From: Vulcanimicrobiota bacterium
Lineage (GTDB): Bacteria; Vulcanimicrobiota; Vulcanimicrobiia; Vulcanimicrobiales; Vulcanimicrobiaceae
Direction of reading: 5' to 3'
Assembly (NCBI GenBank): GCA_019235995.1
Contig: JAFAJV010000012.1
Span: 1-32,175, forward strand
Length of the DNA: 32,175 nucleotides
Position 1 is the stretch's first letter, and each line of letters begins with the position of its first letter. The notes beneath the pieces were generated by a model that was not told where the DNA came from, searched no databases, and saw only the letters and a program-made list of their open reading frames with translations. Both the position numbers and the translations under genes were made by a program. Of this stretch, positions 8,169 through 15,404 are shown in pieces.

Positions 8169-8446
8169 TTCTTACCTCTTTCACGGAGCTCGAGAAGGTC
8201 CATAACGAAGCGCGACACGTCTTCGAGCACCGTCGTATTGAGCGAGTAGACGATGTTTTGGCCGCGGCGCTCGGCGCGCACGAGCTCCGCCTCCTTGAGC
8301 GATGCCAAGTGATGCGAAACCGTGGGCGCCGAAAAATCGAAGCGCCCAGCAAGTTCGCCGGCGGTCATCGATCCCTTCTGCAATAGCTTGAGAATGCGCC
8401 GGCGGCTGGCATCCGCTAGGGCCTTGAAAACGTGCTCCTGCTTCAC
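8165..8446 (-). CDS. ArsR-family (SdpR-like) transcriptional repressor
   Basis: 93 residues, a typical small winged helix: FKALADASRRRILKLLQKG, then the recognition helix region FDFSAPTVSHHLASLKEAELV, then RRGQNIVYSLNTTV. There are no ArsR-type Cys metal sites, which fits SdpR-like autorepressors rather than metal sensors. The start is a GTG at 8446 without a Shine-Dalgarno. A TATAGT hexamer 11 nt upstream on the minus strand would place transcription at or near the GTG, so the message may be leaderless. A perfect 14-bp palindrome overlaps this hexamer and is the likely operator. Co-translated with the SdpI-like gene. Confidence 0.92.
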   Translation of the reverse strand: MKQEHVFKALADASRRRILKLLQKGSMTAGELAGRFDFSAPTVSHHLASLKEAELVRAERRGQNIVYSLNTTVLEDVSRFVMDLLELRERGKK

Positions 8447-8454
8447 CTAATGCA

Positions 8455-8468
8455 TGTACTATAGTACA
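8455..8468 (-). promoter_or_regulatory. Palindromic operator candidate for the ArsR/SdpR-like repressor
   Basis: TGTACTATAGTACA is a perfect 14-bp palindrome located 9 bp upstream of the repressor GTG. It contains the possible -10 hexamer TATAGT (8463-8458 on the minus strand). Binding here would block transcription directly, as expected for autorepression. No good -35 element is seen. Confidence 0.6.
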
Positions 8469-8549
8469 ATTGTCTAAATATTGCTAGCGCTGGTCCCGTT
8501 TTTTTTTCGGAGTCAGGACGTTTTGCTTCCTTCGGCGAATCACGAGGCA

Positions 8550-8780
8550 ATGAGCTCGTTTGAGGCGCGCGCGGCGCGGCGTCGTTCTACGTGGAAGGCG
8601 CAGATCGCGCATTCACATGCGGAGGCCGAAGCGATCGCCCAGGCAGCGGAAAGAGAACTGAGGGCCACCGAACGCGTGGAAGCAATGTGGGAGCTTTCGC
8701 TACGGATGTCTTGGGAGAGCGATGCAGCAGAACGTCGACTTGATCGATCTGTTGAACGCGTTGAACGCCGAGCGCGCTGA
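8550..8780 (+). CDS. Small helical protein partnered with the downstream nucleotidyltransferase
   Basis: 76 residues, Ala/Glu/Arg-rich and predicted to be almost wholly helical. It opens with SSFEARAARRRSTWKAQIAHS and carries a central TERVEAMWELSLRM motif. From memory, small proteins with an FEARA...AHS start and an ERVEAMWE motif recur directly upstream of nucleotidyltransferase genes in many bacteria; this was not checked. The ATG at 8550 was preferred to the longer frame from 8481, which would begin inside the regulator's promoter region; a weak ACGAGG precedes it. The 3' end overlaps the nucleotidyltransferase gene by 59 bp, so the two are certainly co-expressed. Function unknown. Confidence 0.75.
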   Translation: MSSFEARAARRRSTWKAQIAHSHAEAEAIAQAAERELRATERVEAMWELSLRMSWESDAAERRLDRSVERVERRAR

Positions 8781-9177
8781 ATACTTGATCGTCGGGGCCT
8801 ACGCGTTTGCGTTCCACGGGCGACCGCGAGCGACGAGCGACGTGGACATTTTCGTTGGCTCCGATGCCAAGAACGGAGAAAAGGTGTGGCGAGCACTTGT
8901 CGCATTCGGGGCTCCTCTCGTCGATCTTCGGCCGTCGGACCTCGCATCGCCTGGCATCGTTTACATCATGGGCCGTCCACCCAATCAGATCGACGTCATC
9001 ACCGCGATCGATGGCGTAACGTTCGAACAAGCTTGGGCCACGCGGGTCGAGTCGACGTACGGCGGCGTTCCGGTCTGGTACATCGGACGAGATGAGCTCA
9101 TCGCGAACAAGAAGGCTGCTGCGAGACCGCAAGACCTTGCCGACGTGGCATACCTAGAGTCGGATTCAGCGGGATAA
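8722..9177 (+). CDS. Nucleotidyltransferase-fold protein (MNT / DUF6036-like)
   Basis: 151 residues. The minimal nucleotidyltransferase signature is present: IVGAYAFAFHG at 23-33, then RATSDVDIFV with the Asp pair D40/D42, and a third acidic position at D91 in NQIDVI. The C-terminal part has IGRDELIANKKAAARPQDLADVAYL, typical of this group. Such proteins transfer nucleotides or act as antitoxin-like or toxin-like partners. Here the partner is not a HEPN protein but the overlapping small helical protein. Whether the pair is a toxin-antitoxin module cannot be told from sequence. It converges on tsaD with one base between the stop codons. Confidence 0.85.
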   Translation: MQQNVDLIDLLNALNAERAEYLIVGAYAFAFHGRPRATSDVDIFVGSDAKNGEKVWRALVAFGAPLVDLRPSDLASPGIVYIMGRPPNQIDVITAIDGVTFEQAWATRVESTYGGVPVWYIGRDELIANKKAAARPQDLADVAYLESDSAG

Positions 9178-9178
9178 A

Positions 9179-10177
9179 CTAAAGCTCGAAGGGCAGATTT
9201 GGGTCTGCCGTGAGCGTTAGGGGGTCGGCGAGCACGGCGTCGCCCTGGTGACCGGCGGCCGCGGCGATCATCGCCGCGTTGTCGGTGCAGTATTTCGGGG
9301 GCGGGACGAAGACTTGGACGCCGCTGTGCTCGCCCCACGCGCGAAACGCCGCTTGGAGCGCGGAATTCGCCGCGACGCCTCCGGAGAGCACCGCCGCGTT
9401 GTAGCGATCGCGTTCGAAGGCCGCCTCCACGCGCGCCATCAAGACGTCGATGACGGCGGCCTGAAACGACGCCGCGACGTCGGGCGCGCTTGCATCGCGT
9501 CCGGCCTCCGATTCTAGGAAGTAACGCACCGACGTCTTGAGCCCCGAGAACGATAGGTCGAGCGACTCGCCGGCGGGGCGGTGCCGCGGAAACTCATGCG
9601 CCCGCGGGTCTCCGCGTTGCGCGAGACGGTCGAGCTCGGGGCCTCCGGGATAGGGTAGACCGAGCAAACGCGCAGTCTTGTCGTAGGCCTCGCCGGCAGC
9701 ATCGTCGTGCGTGCGGCCCAGGATCCGCATCGTCGTCGCCGACTCGACCGCGACCAATTGCGAGTGACCGCCCGACACCAAGAGCACGAGAAACGGAAAC
9801 GGCGGCGGCTCGGCACGATCGAGGAACGCCGCGAAAACGTGCCCGTGCAGATGATTGACGGCATACAAGGGCTTGCGCAACGCGAACGCCATGGCCTTGG
9901 CGGCCGCGACGCCGACGACGAGGCTGCCGATGAGTCCCGGGCCGCGCGTCACCGCAATTCCATCGATCACAGCGTACGCGGCGCCGGCGCGCTCGAGGGC
10001 GTCTTCGACGACCGCCGACAGCAGCGCGACGTGGCGCCGGCTCGCGATCTCCGGAACGATTCCACCGTACTTGGCGTGGAACGCATCCTGATTGGTTGCG
10101 ACGCTGGAGAGAACGCTTCGCCCATCGCGCACGATCGCGGCGGCGGTGTCGTCGCATGAGGTTTCTATTCCGAGCAT
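9179..10177 (-). CDS. tsaD: tRNA N6-adenosine threonylcarbamoyltransferase
   Basis: 332 residues from the ATG at 10177; GTG at 10183 and TTG at 10180 are in-frame alternatives. TsaD transfers the threonylcarbamoyl group to A37 of ANN-decoding tRNAs as part of the TsaBDE complex. Universal family motifs are all present: LGIETSCDDTAAAIV at the N-terminus, the metal-binding NHLHGHVFA (HxxxH), LVSGGHSQLV, GEAYDKTARLLGLPYPGGP, DLSFSGLKTSV, SGGVAANSALQ, and CTDNAAMIAAAAG near the end. Length is normal for the family. It is divergent from the glycosidase gene with only about 20 bp between starts, so its promoter must lie inside neighbouring coding sequence. tsaB and tsaE are not in the window. Confidence 0.97.
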   Translation of the reverse strand: MLGIETSCDDTAAAIVRDGRSVLSSVATNQDAFHAKYGGIVPEIASRRHVALLSAVVEDALERAGAAYAVIDGIAVTRGPGLIGSLVVGVAAAKAMAFALRKPLYAVNHLHGHVFAAFLDRAEPPPFPFLVLLVSGGHSQLVAVESATTMRILGRTHDDAAGEAYDKTARLLGLPYPGGPELDRLAQRGDPRAHEFPRHRPAGESLDLSFSGLKTSVRYFLESEAGRDASAPDVAASFQAAVIDVLMARVEAAFERDRYNAAVLSGGVAANSALQAAFRAWGEHSGVQVFVPPPKYCTDNAAMIAAAAGHQGDAVLADPLTLTADPNLPFEL

Positions 10178-10198
10178 CAACACGGTAACGCGTCATAG

Positions 10199-12676
10199 TT
10201 GGCGTTGCGGAAGGAGCGCGCCTTCACAGAACCCAAACGACGGGGCGTGAGCGCGCGCATTTACGGTTCCGGCGAGCGAATTGCGGTCTATGAGGTCGAC
10301 GACACGCAGCTCGCGGTCGGCAGCACGCTGGGCGGGCCCAAAGGAGCGATGCTCATCAAGGCGTCCGGCGCCATCGAGAAGTTCTACGCGAGCGACGTCG
10401 GAGAGACGGTGATGGCCGGCGTCTCGGTACAGTTCTGGGACGGTCCCACGGGCGCCGAGCGCGTGAAAATCGACGGAAAGTTTTCCATCTATCCGGAGTG
10501 CCAACAGTACGACTACCGCATCGAAGACGGTGTAAGAGTCGTCGAGACGCTCTTCGTGCTGAATCGCTACGGCTGCGGGAATCGAGTCGATCCGCTCACC
10601 GGCTATCTCATCGTAGAGATTCGCAACGACTCGGGCGAAACGCATGAGTTCGACAGCATGGTCGGCGCGTTTTTGCGGGGCACCACCCTGCGGGACGTAC
10701 GCGCAGTTTACGATGCGAAACGCCGGGCGGTAGTCGCGTGGAACGCTTCCGCGCCGAAAGTGGCGCGCGCCATCGGGTGCTCGAAGGCGCCGACGAGCTT
10801 CGAGGTAACCGACGATCACGGCGCCATGAACCGCGCGCACTTCGTCGGACGGCTCTCCGGCCGTGTCTCCACCGAGCTCAGCGAGCCAATCGCGTTGTTT
10901 CATCACCATCTCCGCCTTGCGCCGCACACGCGGCGGCGCCTTGCGTTTACACTGGTGGCCTCCGCGGACGGAGCGCGCGCAGCGCGACGAGCATACGATA
11001 CGGCTCCCGACGCCGCGATCGCACACGAGCAAACGAAGCGTCACTACAGGGCCGTGCTGGAGGAGGCCGTCGTCGTGACCCCGGACAGCAATGTCAACCG
11101 CGGGGTGCTGTGGGCGAAGGCGAACATGCTGCGGACGCAGCTCTGCGCCCCGACCGGCTGGTGCTTCGTCAACGATCCGACGCGCTCGAACAACAGCGTC
11201 GGCCGCGACACGGCGTCGTTTGCGGTGGGCTGCGATTACGTTATGCCTGCTTTTTCGCGCGAATCGTTGCGCTGGTACCTCCGCAACGCGCAGTCCAGCG
11301 GCAAGATCGTCGAATACTACGATGTGCGCAACGGCGAAGCCGAGGATTACGGCCTGAACGTCAACGACGACACGCCGCTCGTCATCTTGGCGGTGGCCCA
11401 CCACTTTCTCGTCACGGGCGACGTCGGCTTCGTTCGGGAGTCCTACGCCGCGGTGAAGCGTTCGGCGGACTATCTCCTGTCACAGCGCGACGAGCGCGGC
11501 TTGGTCTGGTGCACGTCCACGGGGACGGGGATGCAGGGAATCGTAGGCTGGCGCAACATCATCGACGACTATCGCATCTCAGGCGCGTCGACGGAGGTCA
11601 ACGCGGAGTGCTATGCGGCCTTCGTCGCGATGGCGAGCATGGCGAACACCCTCGGGAAGAAGAGCGACGCGCGGCGCTACGAACTCGAGGCGGCGGCGCT
11701 GCGCCAGGCGATCAACCGGCACCTGCTCGATCCCGACACGGGGCTCTACTATCTCAACATCGACGTCGACGGGCGTCCGCGCTCGAACGTCACGTCGGAC
11801 ATGCTGTTTCCGGTTTTCCTCGGCGTCGCGGACCACGACACCGCCGCGCGGATCATCAGCCGGCTGAGCGTCCCGCCGTTCTGGACCGAGGCCGGCATTC
11901 GGACCGTGCCGCGCGACGACCTGGAGTACAGCCCGACGCGCAGCTGGGGGCTGCTCGGCGGCGTGTGGGTAGGCATGAACTTCATTTTCGCGCTCGCCGC
12001 AGCCCGCTTCAACTCCGGGTTCATGGCGTACGCGTTGGGCGCGAGCTTTCAGCATTACTCGCGCGACCCGGGCCGCAACAACACGGTGCCGGGCCAGTTC
12101 TCGGAATGGCTGCACGGCGAGACGCTGACCAATCAGGGGATGATGCTGTCGCCCTGGTACCCGCCGCGTTACGTCTGGTCGGCGATCGAAGGCGCGGCGG
12201 GATTGGATCCGCGCGGCCGCACGCCGGCCTGCAACCCGCGCCTCGCGCCCAACTGGAAGTGGCTCGGCGTACGCAACCTGCACTTTCGCGGAAGGTCCCT
12301 CAGCTGGTTCATCGCGCGGCTGCCCGAGCCGACGCTCTATGCCAATTTCGAGTTTGCGACCGAATACGCACTCCAGACCTACACGCACGACGTTACGCCG
12401 CTGCTGCGGCTCAGCGAGGACGTCACCGAGATCGCCCTGCGACGCGGACGCGACCTCGTCATCTTCGTCGGCAACACGGCGGAGCGTACGGTCACGGCGC
12501 CGCTGCGGTTCAACCGCGCGCTGCCGGGAAGATACCACGTCCGGTATTTCACGAGCATGCTGGGCGAGTGGATCCATCGGAAGAATCTCGACGGTCGCGA
12601 GGTCGGCCGCGGCTTCGCGATCGATATCGACGCGCTGGGCTTCAGCATCATCGAGCTTCAGAGGCTGAAGACGTAG
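10199..12676 (+). CDS. Six-hairpin glycosidase-like protein (amylo-alpha-1,6-glucosidase / GH63-like)
   Basis: Up to 825 residues. The start is uncertain: TTG at 10199 or 10205, or GTG at 10247. The N-terminal third is beta-rich with a substrate-domain look. The C-terminal part has the alternating helices of an (alpha/alpha)6 barrel with family-like motifs: LNVNDDTPLVILAVAHHFL (D390/D391, candidate acid), NVTSDMLFPVFLGV, TEAGIRTVPRDDLEY, SWGLLGGVWVGMNFIFALA, and GQFSEWLHGET (E636/E641, candidate base). These resemble glycogen-debranching and GH63-type enzymes that cleave alpha-glucosidic bonds. There is no signal peptide, so the enzyme is probably cytosolic, acting on storage glycan or compatible solutes. 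The exact GH family and substrate cannot be assigned by eye. Its 3' end overlaps the convergent PQQ dehydrogenase gene by 19 bp. Confidence 0.85.
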   Translation: MALRKERAFTEPKRRGVSARIYGSGERIAVYEVDDTQLAVGSTLGGPKGAMLIKASGAIEKFYASDVGETVMAGVSVQFWDGPTGAERVKIDGKFSIYPECQQYDYRIEDGVRVVETLFVLNRYGCGNRVDPLTGYLIVEIRNDSGETHEFDSMVGAFLRGTTLRDVRAVYDAKRRAVVAWNASAPKVARAIGCSKAPTSFEVTDDHGAMNRAHFVGRLSGRVSTELSEPIALFHHHLRLAPHTRRRLAFTLVASADGARAARRAYDTAPDAAIAHEQTKRHYRAVLEEAVVVTPDSNVNRGVLWAKANMLRTQLCAPTGWCFVNDPTRSNNSVGRDTASFAVGCDYVMPAFSRESLRWYLRNAQSSGKIVEYYDVRNGEAEDYGLNVNDDTPLVILAVAHHFLVTGDVGFVRESYAAVKRSADYLLSQRDERGLVWCTSTGTGMQGIVGWRNIIDDYRISGASTEVNAECYAAFVAMASMANTLGKKSDARRYELEAAALRQAINRHLLDPDTGLYYLNIDVDGRPRSNVTSDMLFPVFLGVADHDTAARIISRLSVPPFWTEAGIRTVPRDDLEYSPTRSWGLLGGVWVGMNFIFALAAARFNSGFMAYALGASFQHYSRDPGRNNTVPGQFSEWLHGETLTNQGMMLSPWYPPRYVWSAIEGAAGLDPRGRTPACNPRLAPNWKWLGVRNLHFRGRSLSWFIARLPEPTLYANFEFATEYALQTYTHDVTPLLRLSEDVTEIALRRGRDLVIFVGNTAERTVTAPLRFNRALPGRYHVRYFTSMLGEWIHRKNLDGREVGRGFAIDIDALGFSIIELQRLKT

Positions 12677-14343
12677 AGCGTCCCGCCGAGCGGGATGCGG
12701 CGGAACATCGGCGCGACTTTCTTTCCGCCCCAGAAGGGCGTGACGCCGCCGTATCCGTTCTGTACGGCGACGTACTGCTTGCCGTCTACGCGATACGTTA
12801 CGGGTTGGCCGACGAAGCCGGAGTGCGCGACGAACGTCCACAGCGGTCTACCCGTTCGCGAATCGAGCGCGTAGAATTTGCGGTCGGGCGTGCCGCTGAA
12901 CACGAGGCCGCCGCCCGTCGAGAGCGTGCCGTCGGTCCAAGGGTACTTCGTCTCCTTCGTCCAGACGCGCGCGCCGGTGCGGAGGTCGAAGGCTTGGAGC
13001 GCGCCCCAGCCGTAGGCGCCCGGCATCGGCATCACCGCGAAGCCTTCATCCAGCGCGCCGGCGCCGGGGTGGAAGAGCTTCGGCGGTTTCTGCCCGCTGA
13101 GCTTCATGCAGGTGTGCATCGTGGGAACGAAAACGTCGTGTGCCGCGGGATCGAGCGCGAACGCCCACCAGTTATCGGCGCCGAAGAAGGCCGGGCACGT
13201 GAAGATCGCCTGTCCGATCTGCGGCTTGAGCGCCGCGTCGACCGTTCCGATCCGCCGGCTGCGATCGTAGCCGGTTACCGACGTCGCCATCGTATAGCGC
13301 TTCATGTAGATGAGCGAGCCGTCGCGTCGATCGATGAGGTAGAGCCAGCCGTTGCGTGCCGCCTGAAAGAGCACCGGACGGGGCTTTCCACCGATCGTGA
13401 GGTTTGCGAGCAGCGGCGTCGCCGTCGCGTCGTAGTCCCACGGATCGTTGGGAGTCTGTTGAAAGTACCACTTGAGGCGCCCCGTGTCGGCGTCGAGCGC
13501 TAGGATCGAGTCCGTATAAAGGTTTTGTCCCGGATGCTCGAGCCAGAGCCACGGCGACGGGTTGCTCGTCCCGACGTAGATCGTGTTGGTCGCCGCGTCG
13601 TAGCTCGGGGTCATCCACGGACAGGCGCCGCCGTGGCGATAGGTCGCGCCCGGCCACGTCTTGCCGCCCGGCTCGCTCGGCGATGGTACCGTGTAGAAGC
13701 GCCAGCGCTGCGCGCCGGTGGCGGCGTCCAGCGCCTCGAGGAAGCCGCGCGCCCCGTACTCGCCACACGAGACGCCGGCGATGATGCTGCCGTGCACGGC
13801 CAGTGGTGCGGCCGTCATGGCGTAGCCGATTCCGGGCGCCGCGAGGGCCCGATCCCAGTCGACCTTTCCGCTGCGCGCGTCGATCGCCACGACGTGTGCG
13901 TCCAGCGTCGCGAGATAGGCATCGTTGCCGTAGAGGGCCACGCCGCGGTTGACCATGTCGCAGCAGACCGTGCGCAGGGCGACCTTCGGAATGTTCCTCG
14001 AGTACTCCCAGAGCGGTTTTCCCGTGACCGCATCCATCGCGTAGACCCTGTCCAGAGGCGTCGTGGCGATCATCGTGCGGCCGTTGACGATCGGCGGCGC
14101 CTCGTAGCCCTCCGGTATCGAGAACGAGCGAGTGAAAACGACGTGCAGCCGCGCGACGTTGCGGGCGTTGATCTGATCGAACGGCGCGTGCGCGTGCGCG
14201 TCGTAGGTGCGCAGGTACATCAGCCAGCCATCATCGGACGCGGCGTCCTTCAGGCGCGCATCGGTGACGGGTTGCCACGCCGCGCCGCCGCCGCTGCACG
14301 ACGTGGTAACGAGAAGACCCAAGAGGCAGAGCGCGGGTCTCAT
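12658..14343 (-). CDS. PQQ-dependent alcohol dehydrogenase with lanthanide-type DYD motif
   Basis: 561 residues. The N-terminus is a lipoprotein-like signal with TTSC at 13-16, so it is probably anchored on the periplasmic side. Quinoprotein hallmarks are in order: vicinal cysteines C127-C128 (RTVCCDMVNRG), GVSCGEYGARGFLEAL with metal ligand candidate E195, HGGACPWMTPSYD, GTSNPSPW with N261, and TPNDPWDYDA with catalytic D303 and the extra D305. Propeller repeats with W motifs follow to the C-terminus. The Asp two residues after the catalytic Asp marks the lanthanide-dependent XoxF/PedH clade, whereas calcium enzymes usually have Ala there. No CxxCH is present, so electrons must go to a separate cytochrome. 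The neighbouring CtaG-cytochrome c fusion gene, which this ATG overlaps by 4 nt, is an obvious candidate. The alcohol substrate is unknown. Confidence 0.9.
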   Translation of the reverse strand: MRPALCLLGLLVTTSCSGGGAAWQPVTDARLKDAASDDGWLMYLRTYDAHAHAPFDQINARNVARLHVVFTRSFSIPEGYEAPPIVNGRTMIATTPLDRVYAMDAVTGKPLWEYSRNIPKVALRTVCCDMVNRGVALYGNDAYLATLDAHVVAIDARSGKVDWDRALAAPGIGYAMTAAPLAVHGSIIAGVSCGEYGARGFLEALDAATGAQRWRFYTVPSPSEPGGKTWPGATYRHGGACPWMTPSYDAATNTIYVGTSNPSPWLWLEHPGQNLYTDSILALDADTGRLKWYFQQTPNDPWDYDATATPLLANLTIGGKPRPVLFQAARNGWLYLIDRRDGSLIYMKRYTMATSVTGYDRSRRIGTVDAALKPQIGQAIFTCPAFFGADNWWAFALDPAAHDVFVPTMHTCMKLSGQKPPKLFHPGAGALDEGFAVMPMPGAYGWGALQAFDLRTGARVWTKETKYPWTDGTLSTGGGLVFSGTPDRKFYALDSRTGRPLWTFVAHSGFVGQPVTYRVDGKQYVAVQNGYGGVTPFWGGKKVAPMFRRIPLGGTLYVFSL

Positions 14344-15404
14344 GGGCCCATGAACGCCTTGGACGCGGCGGCCGCCGCCGAGGAGAGCGGCGCCGCCCCG
14401 GGTGGGTGGCCATGCACCTTCAATAGGAACGCCATGATCCCGAGGTATTCATCAGGACGCAAACCGCCGGCGTTGCCGGCGGGCATGTGCGCCGTCATAT
14501 ATGTCCACACGTAGCTTACCGTCTCCCATTGTACGTTGCCGCCGCCGCCCGCCAGCGCCGGGCCGAAGTTGCCTGCGAGGTCGGCGCCATGGCATTCGGC
14601 GCAGTTTTCATAGAAAAGGATCTGGCCTTTCACCGCTTGATCGCCGGTATACGAAGGCGCGACCGGCGCGGTCGGCGCCGCGCCGGCGCCGTGTAGCGCG
14701 AGGACGAGGAGGAGAAGGACCAGAGGCGGCACGGCGGCGGCGATGGTTTCGCGACGAGCCCAGACTCCCAGTGTGAGGAGCAGCGCGGCCAACACGATCA
14801 TTCCGCCCGCGATCCACATCAGCGCGGCGGCGTCGTGCTGATCCCGCAAGGCGGCAGAGACGGAGCCTTGGAGCGCGACGTAGTGCGGGTAGAGCGGTGC
14901 CCGCGCGCTCCCGAGCGCCATCCCGAGCAGCGCCCCCTGGGGCAGCGCGAGCGTAAGGAAGAGCAGACGCGCCGGGAAGCTGCACGGCCGCAGCGGGGGC
15001 GGCGCGAGGACCGGCAGCCAAAAAAACGCGCCCGCGGTGAAGTAGACCAGGTGCTCCGCGAAGTGGATCGGCGCGCTCTCCAGCGAGCGTTCGTACAGGC
15101 CGGAGAAATGCGTCAGCCACAGCGTCGCAACGAAGACGGCGAGCGCAACGTGGGGTGAGGTGACGACGTGCAGCGGACGCGTCGCATGCACGAACCGCGC
15201 CGTCTTCGCCTTCCCCGCAACGGCCGCGAACGTCTCGAAGGGCCGCGCGAGCAGCACCAACGCCGGGACGCCGTACAATATGACGAGGTGCTGCAGCATA
15301 TGCCACGTGAACGAGCGGTCCGCGAGCGCGTCGACCGGCGGTGCGAGCGCGGCCACACCCAGCACGAGCGCCACCGTGAGCCACACGATGTTCGCGCGCT
15401 TCAC
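14340..15404 (-). CDS. ctaG: CtaG-type cytochrome oxidase assembly protein fused to a C-terminal cytochrome c domain
   Basis: 354 residues from a GTG at 15404 that overlaps the qcrB stop (GTGA, 4 nt). Residues about 1-235 are polytopic and match Caa3_CtaG: FTWHMLQHLVILYGVPALVL, then LWLTHFSGLYERSLE, and HFAEHLVYFTAGAFFWLPVL. His-rich membrane segments fit copper delivery to oxidase. After a Pro/Ala linker, residues about 252-332 form a class I cytochrome c with heme motif CAECH (268-272) and a likely Met ligand M307 (AHMPAG). The frame is open much further upstream (to 16343) but only as a shadow of qcrB. The fusion places an electron carrier beside the oxidase-assembly domain, between the bc complex and the PQQ dehydrogenase whose ATG overlaps its stop. 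The cytochrome may relay electrons from that enzyme (inference). Confidence 0.9.
   Translation of the reverse strand: MKRANIVWLTVALVLGVAALAPPVDALADRSFTWHMLQHLVILYGVPALVLLARPFETFAAVAGKAKTARFVHATRPLHVVTSPHVALAVFVATLWLTHFSGLYERSLESAPIHFAEHLVYFTAGAFFWLPVLAPPPLRPCSFPARLLFLTLALPQGALLGMALGSARAPLYPHYVALQGSVSAALRDQHDAAALMWIAGGMIVLAALLLTLGVWARRETIAAAVPPLVLLLLVLALHGAGAAPTAPVAPSYTGDQAVKGQILFYENCAECHGADLAGNFGPALAGGGGNVQWETVSYVWTYMTAHMPAGNAGGLRPDEYLGIMAFLLKVHGHPPGAAPLSSAAAAASKAFMGP

Noticed and set aside
10738-13503. Plus-strand 921-codon open frame
   Set aside because: Arg/Ala/Gly-rich shadow of the glycosidase and of the PQQ dehydrogenase gene on the other strand; long open frames are common by chance in such GC-rich DNA.
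12658-14343. Quinohemoprotein (PQQ plus heme) assignment
   Set aside because: No CxxCH motif is present in the 561 residues, so it is a plain quinoprotein.
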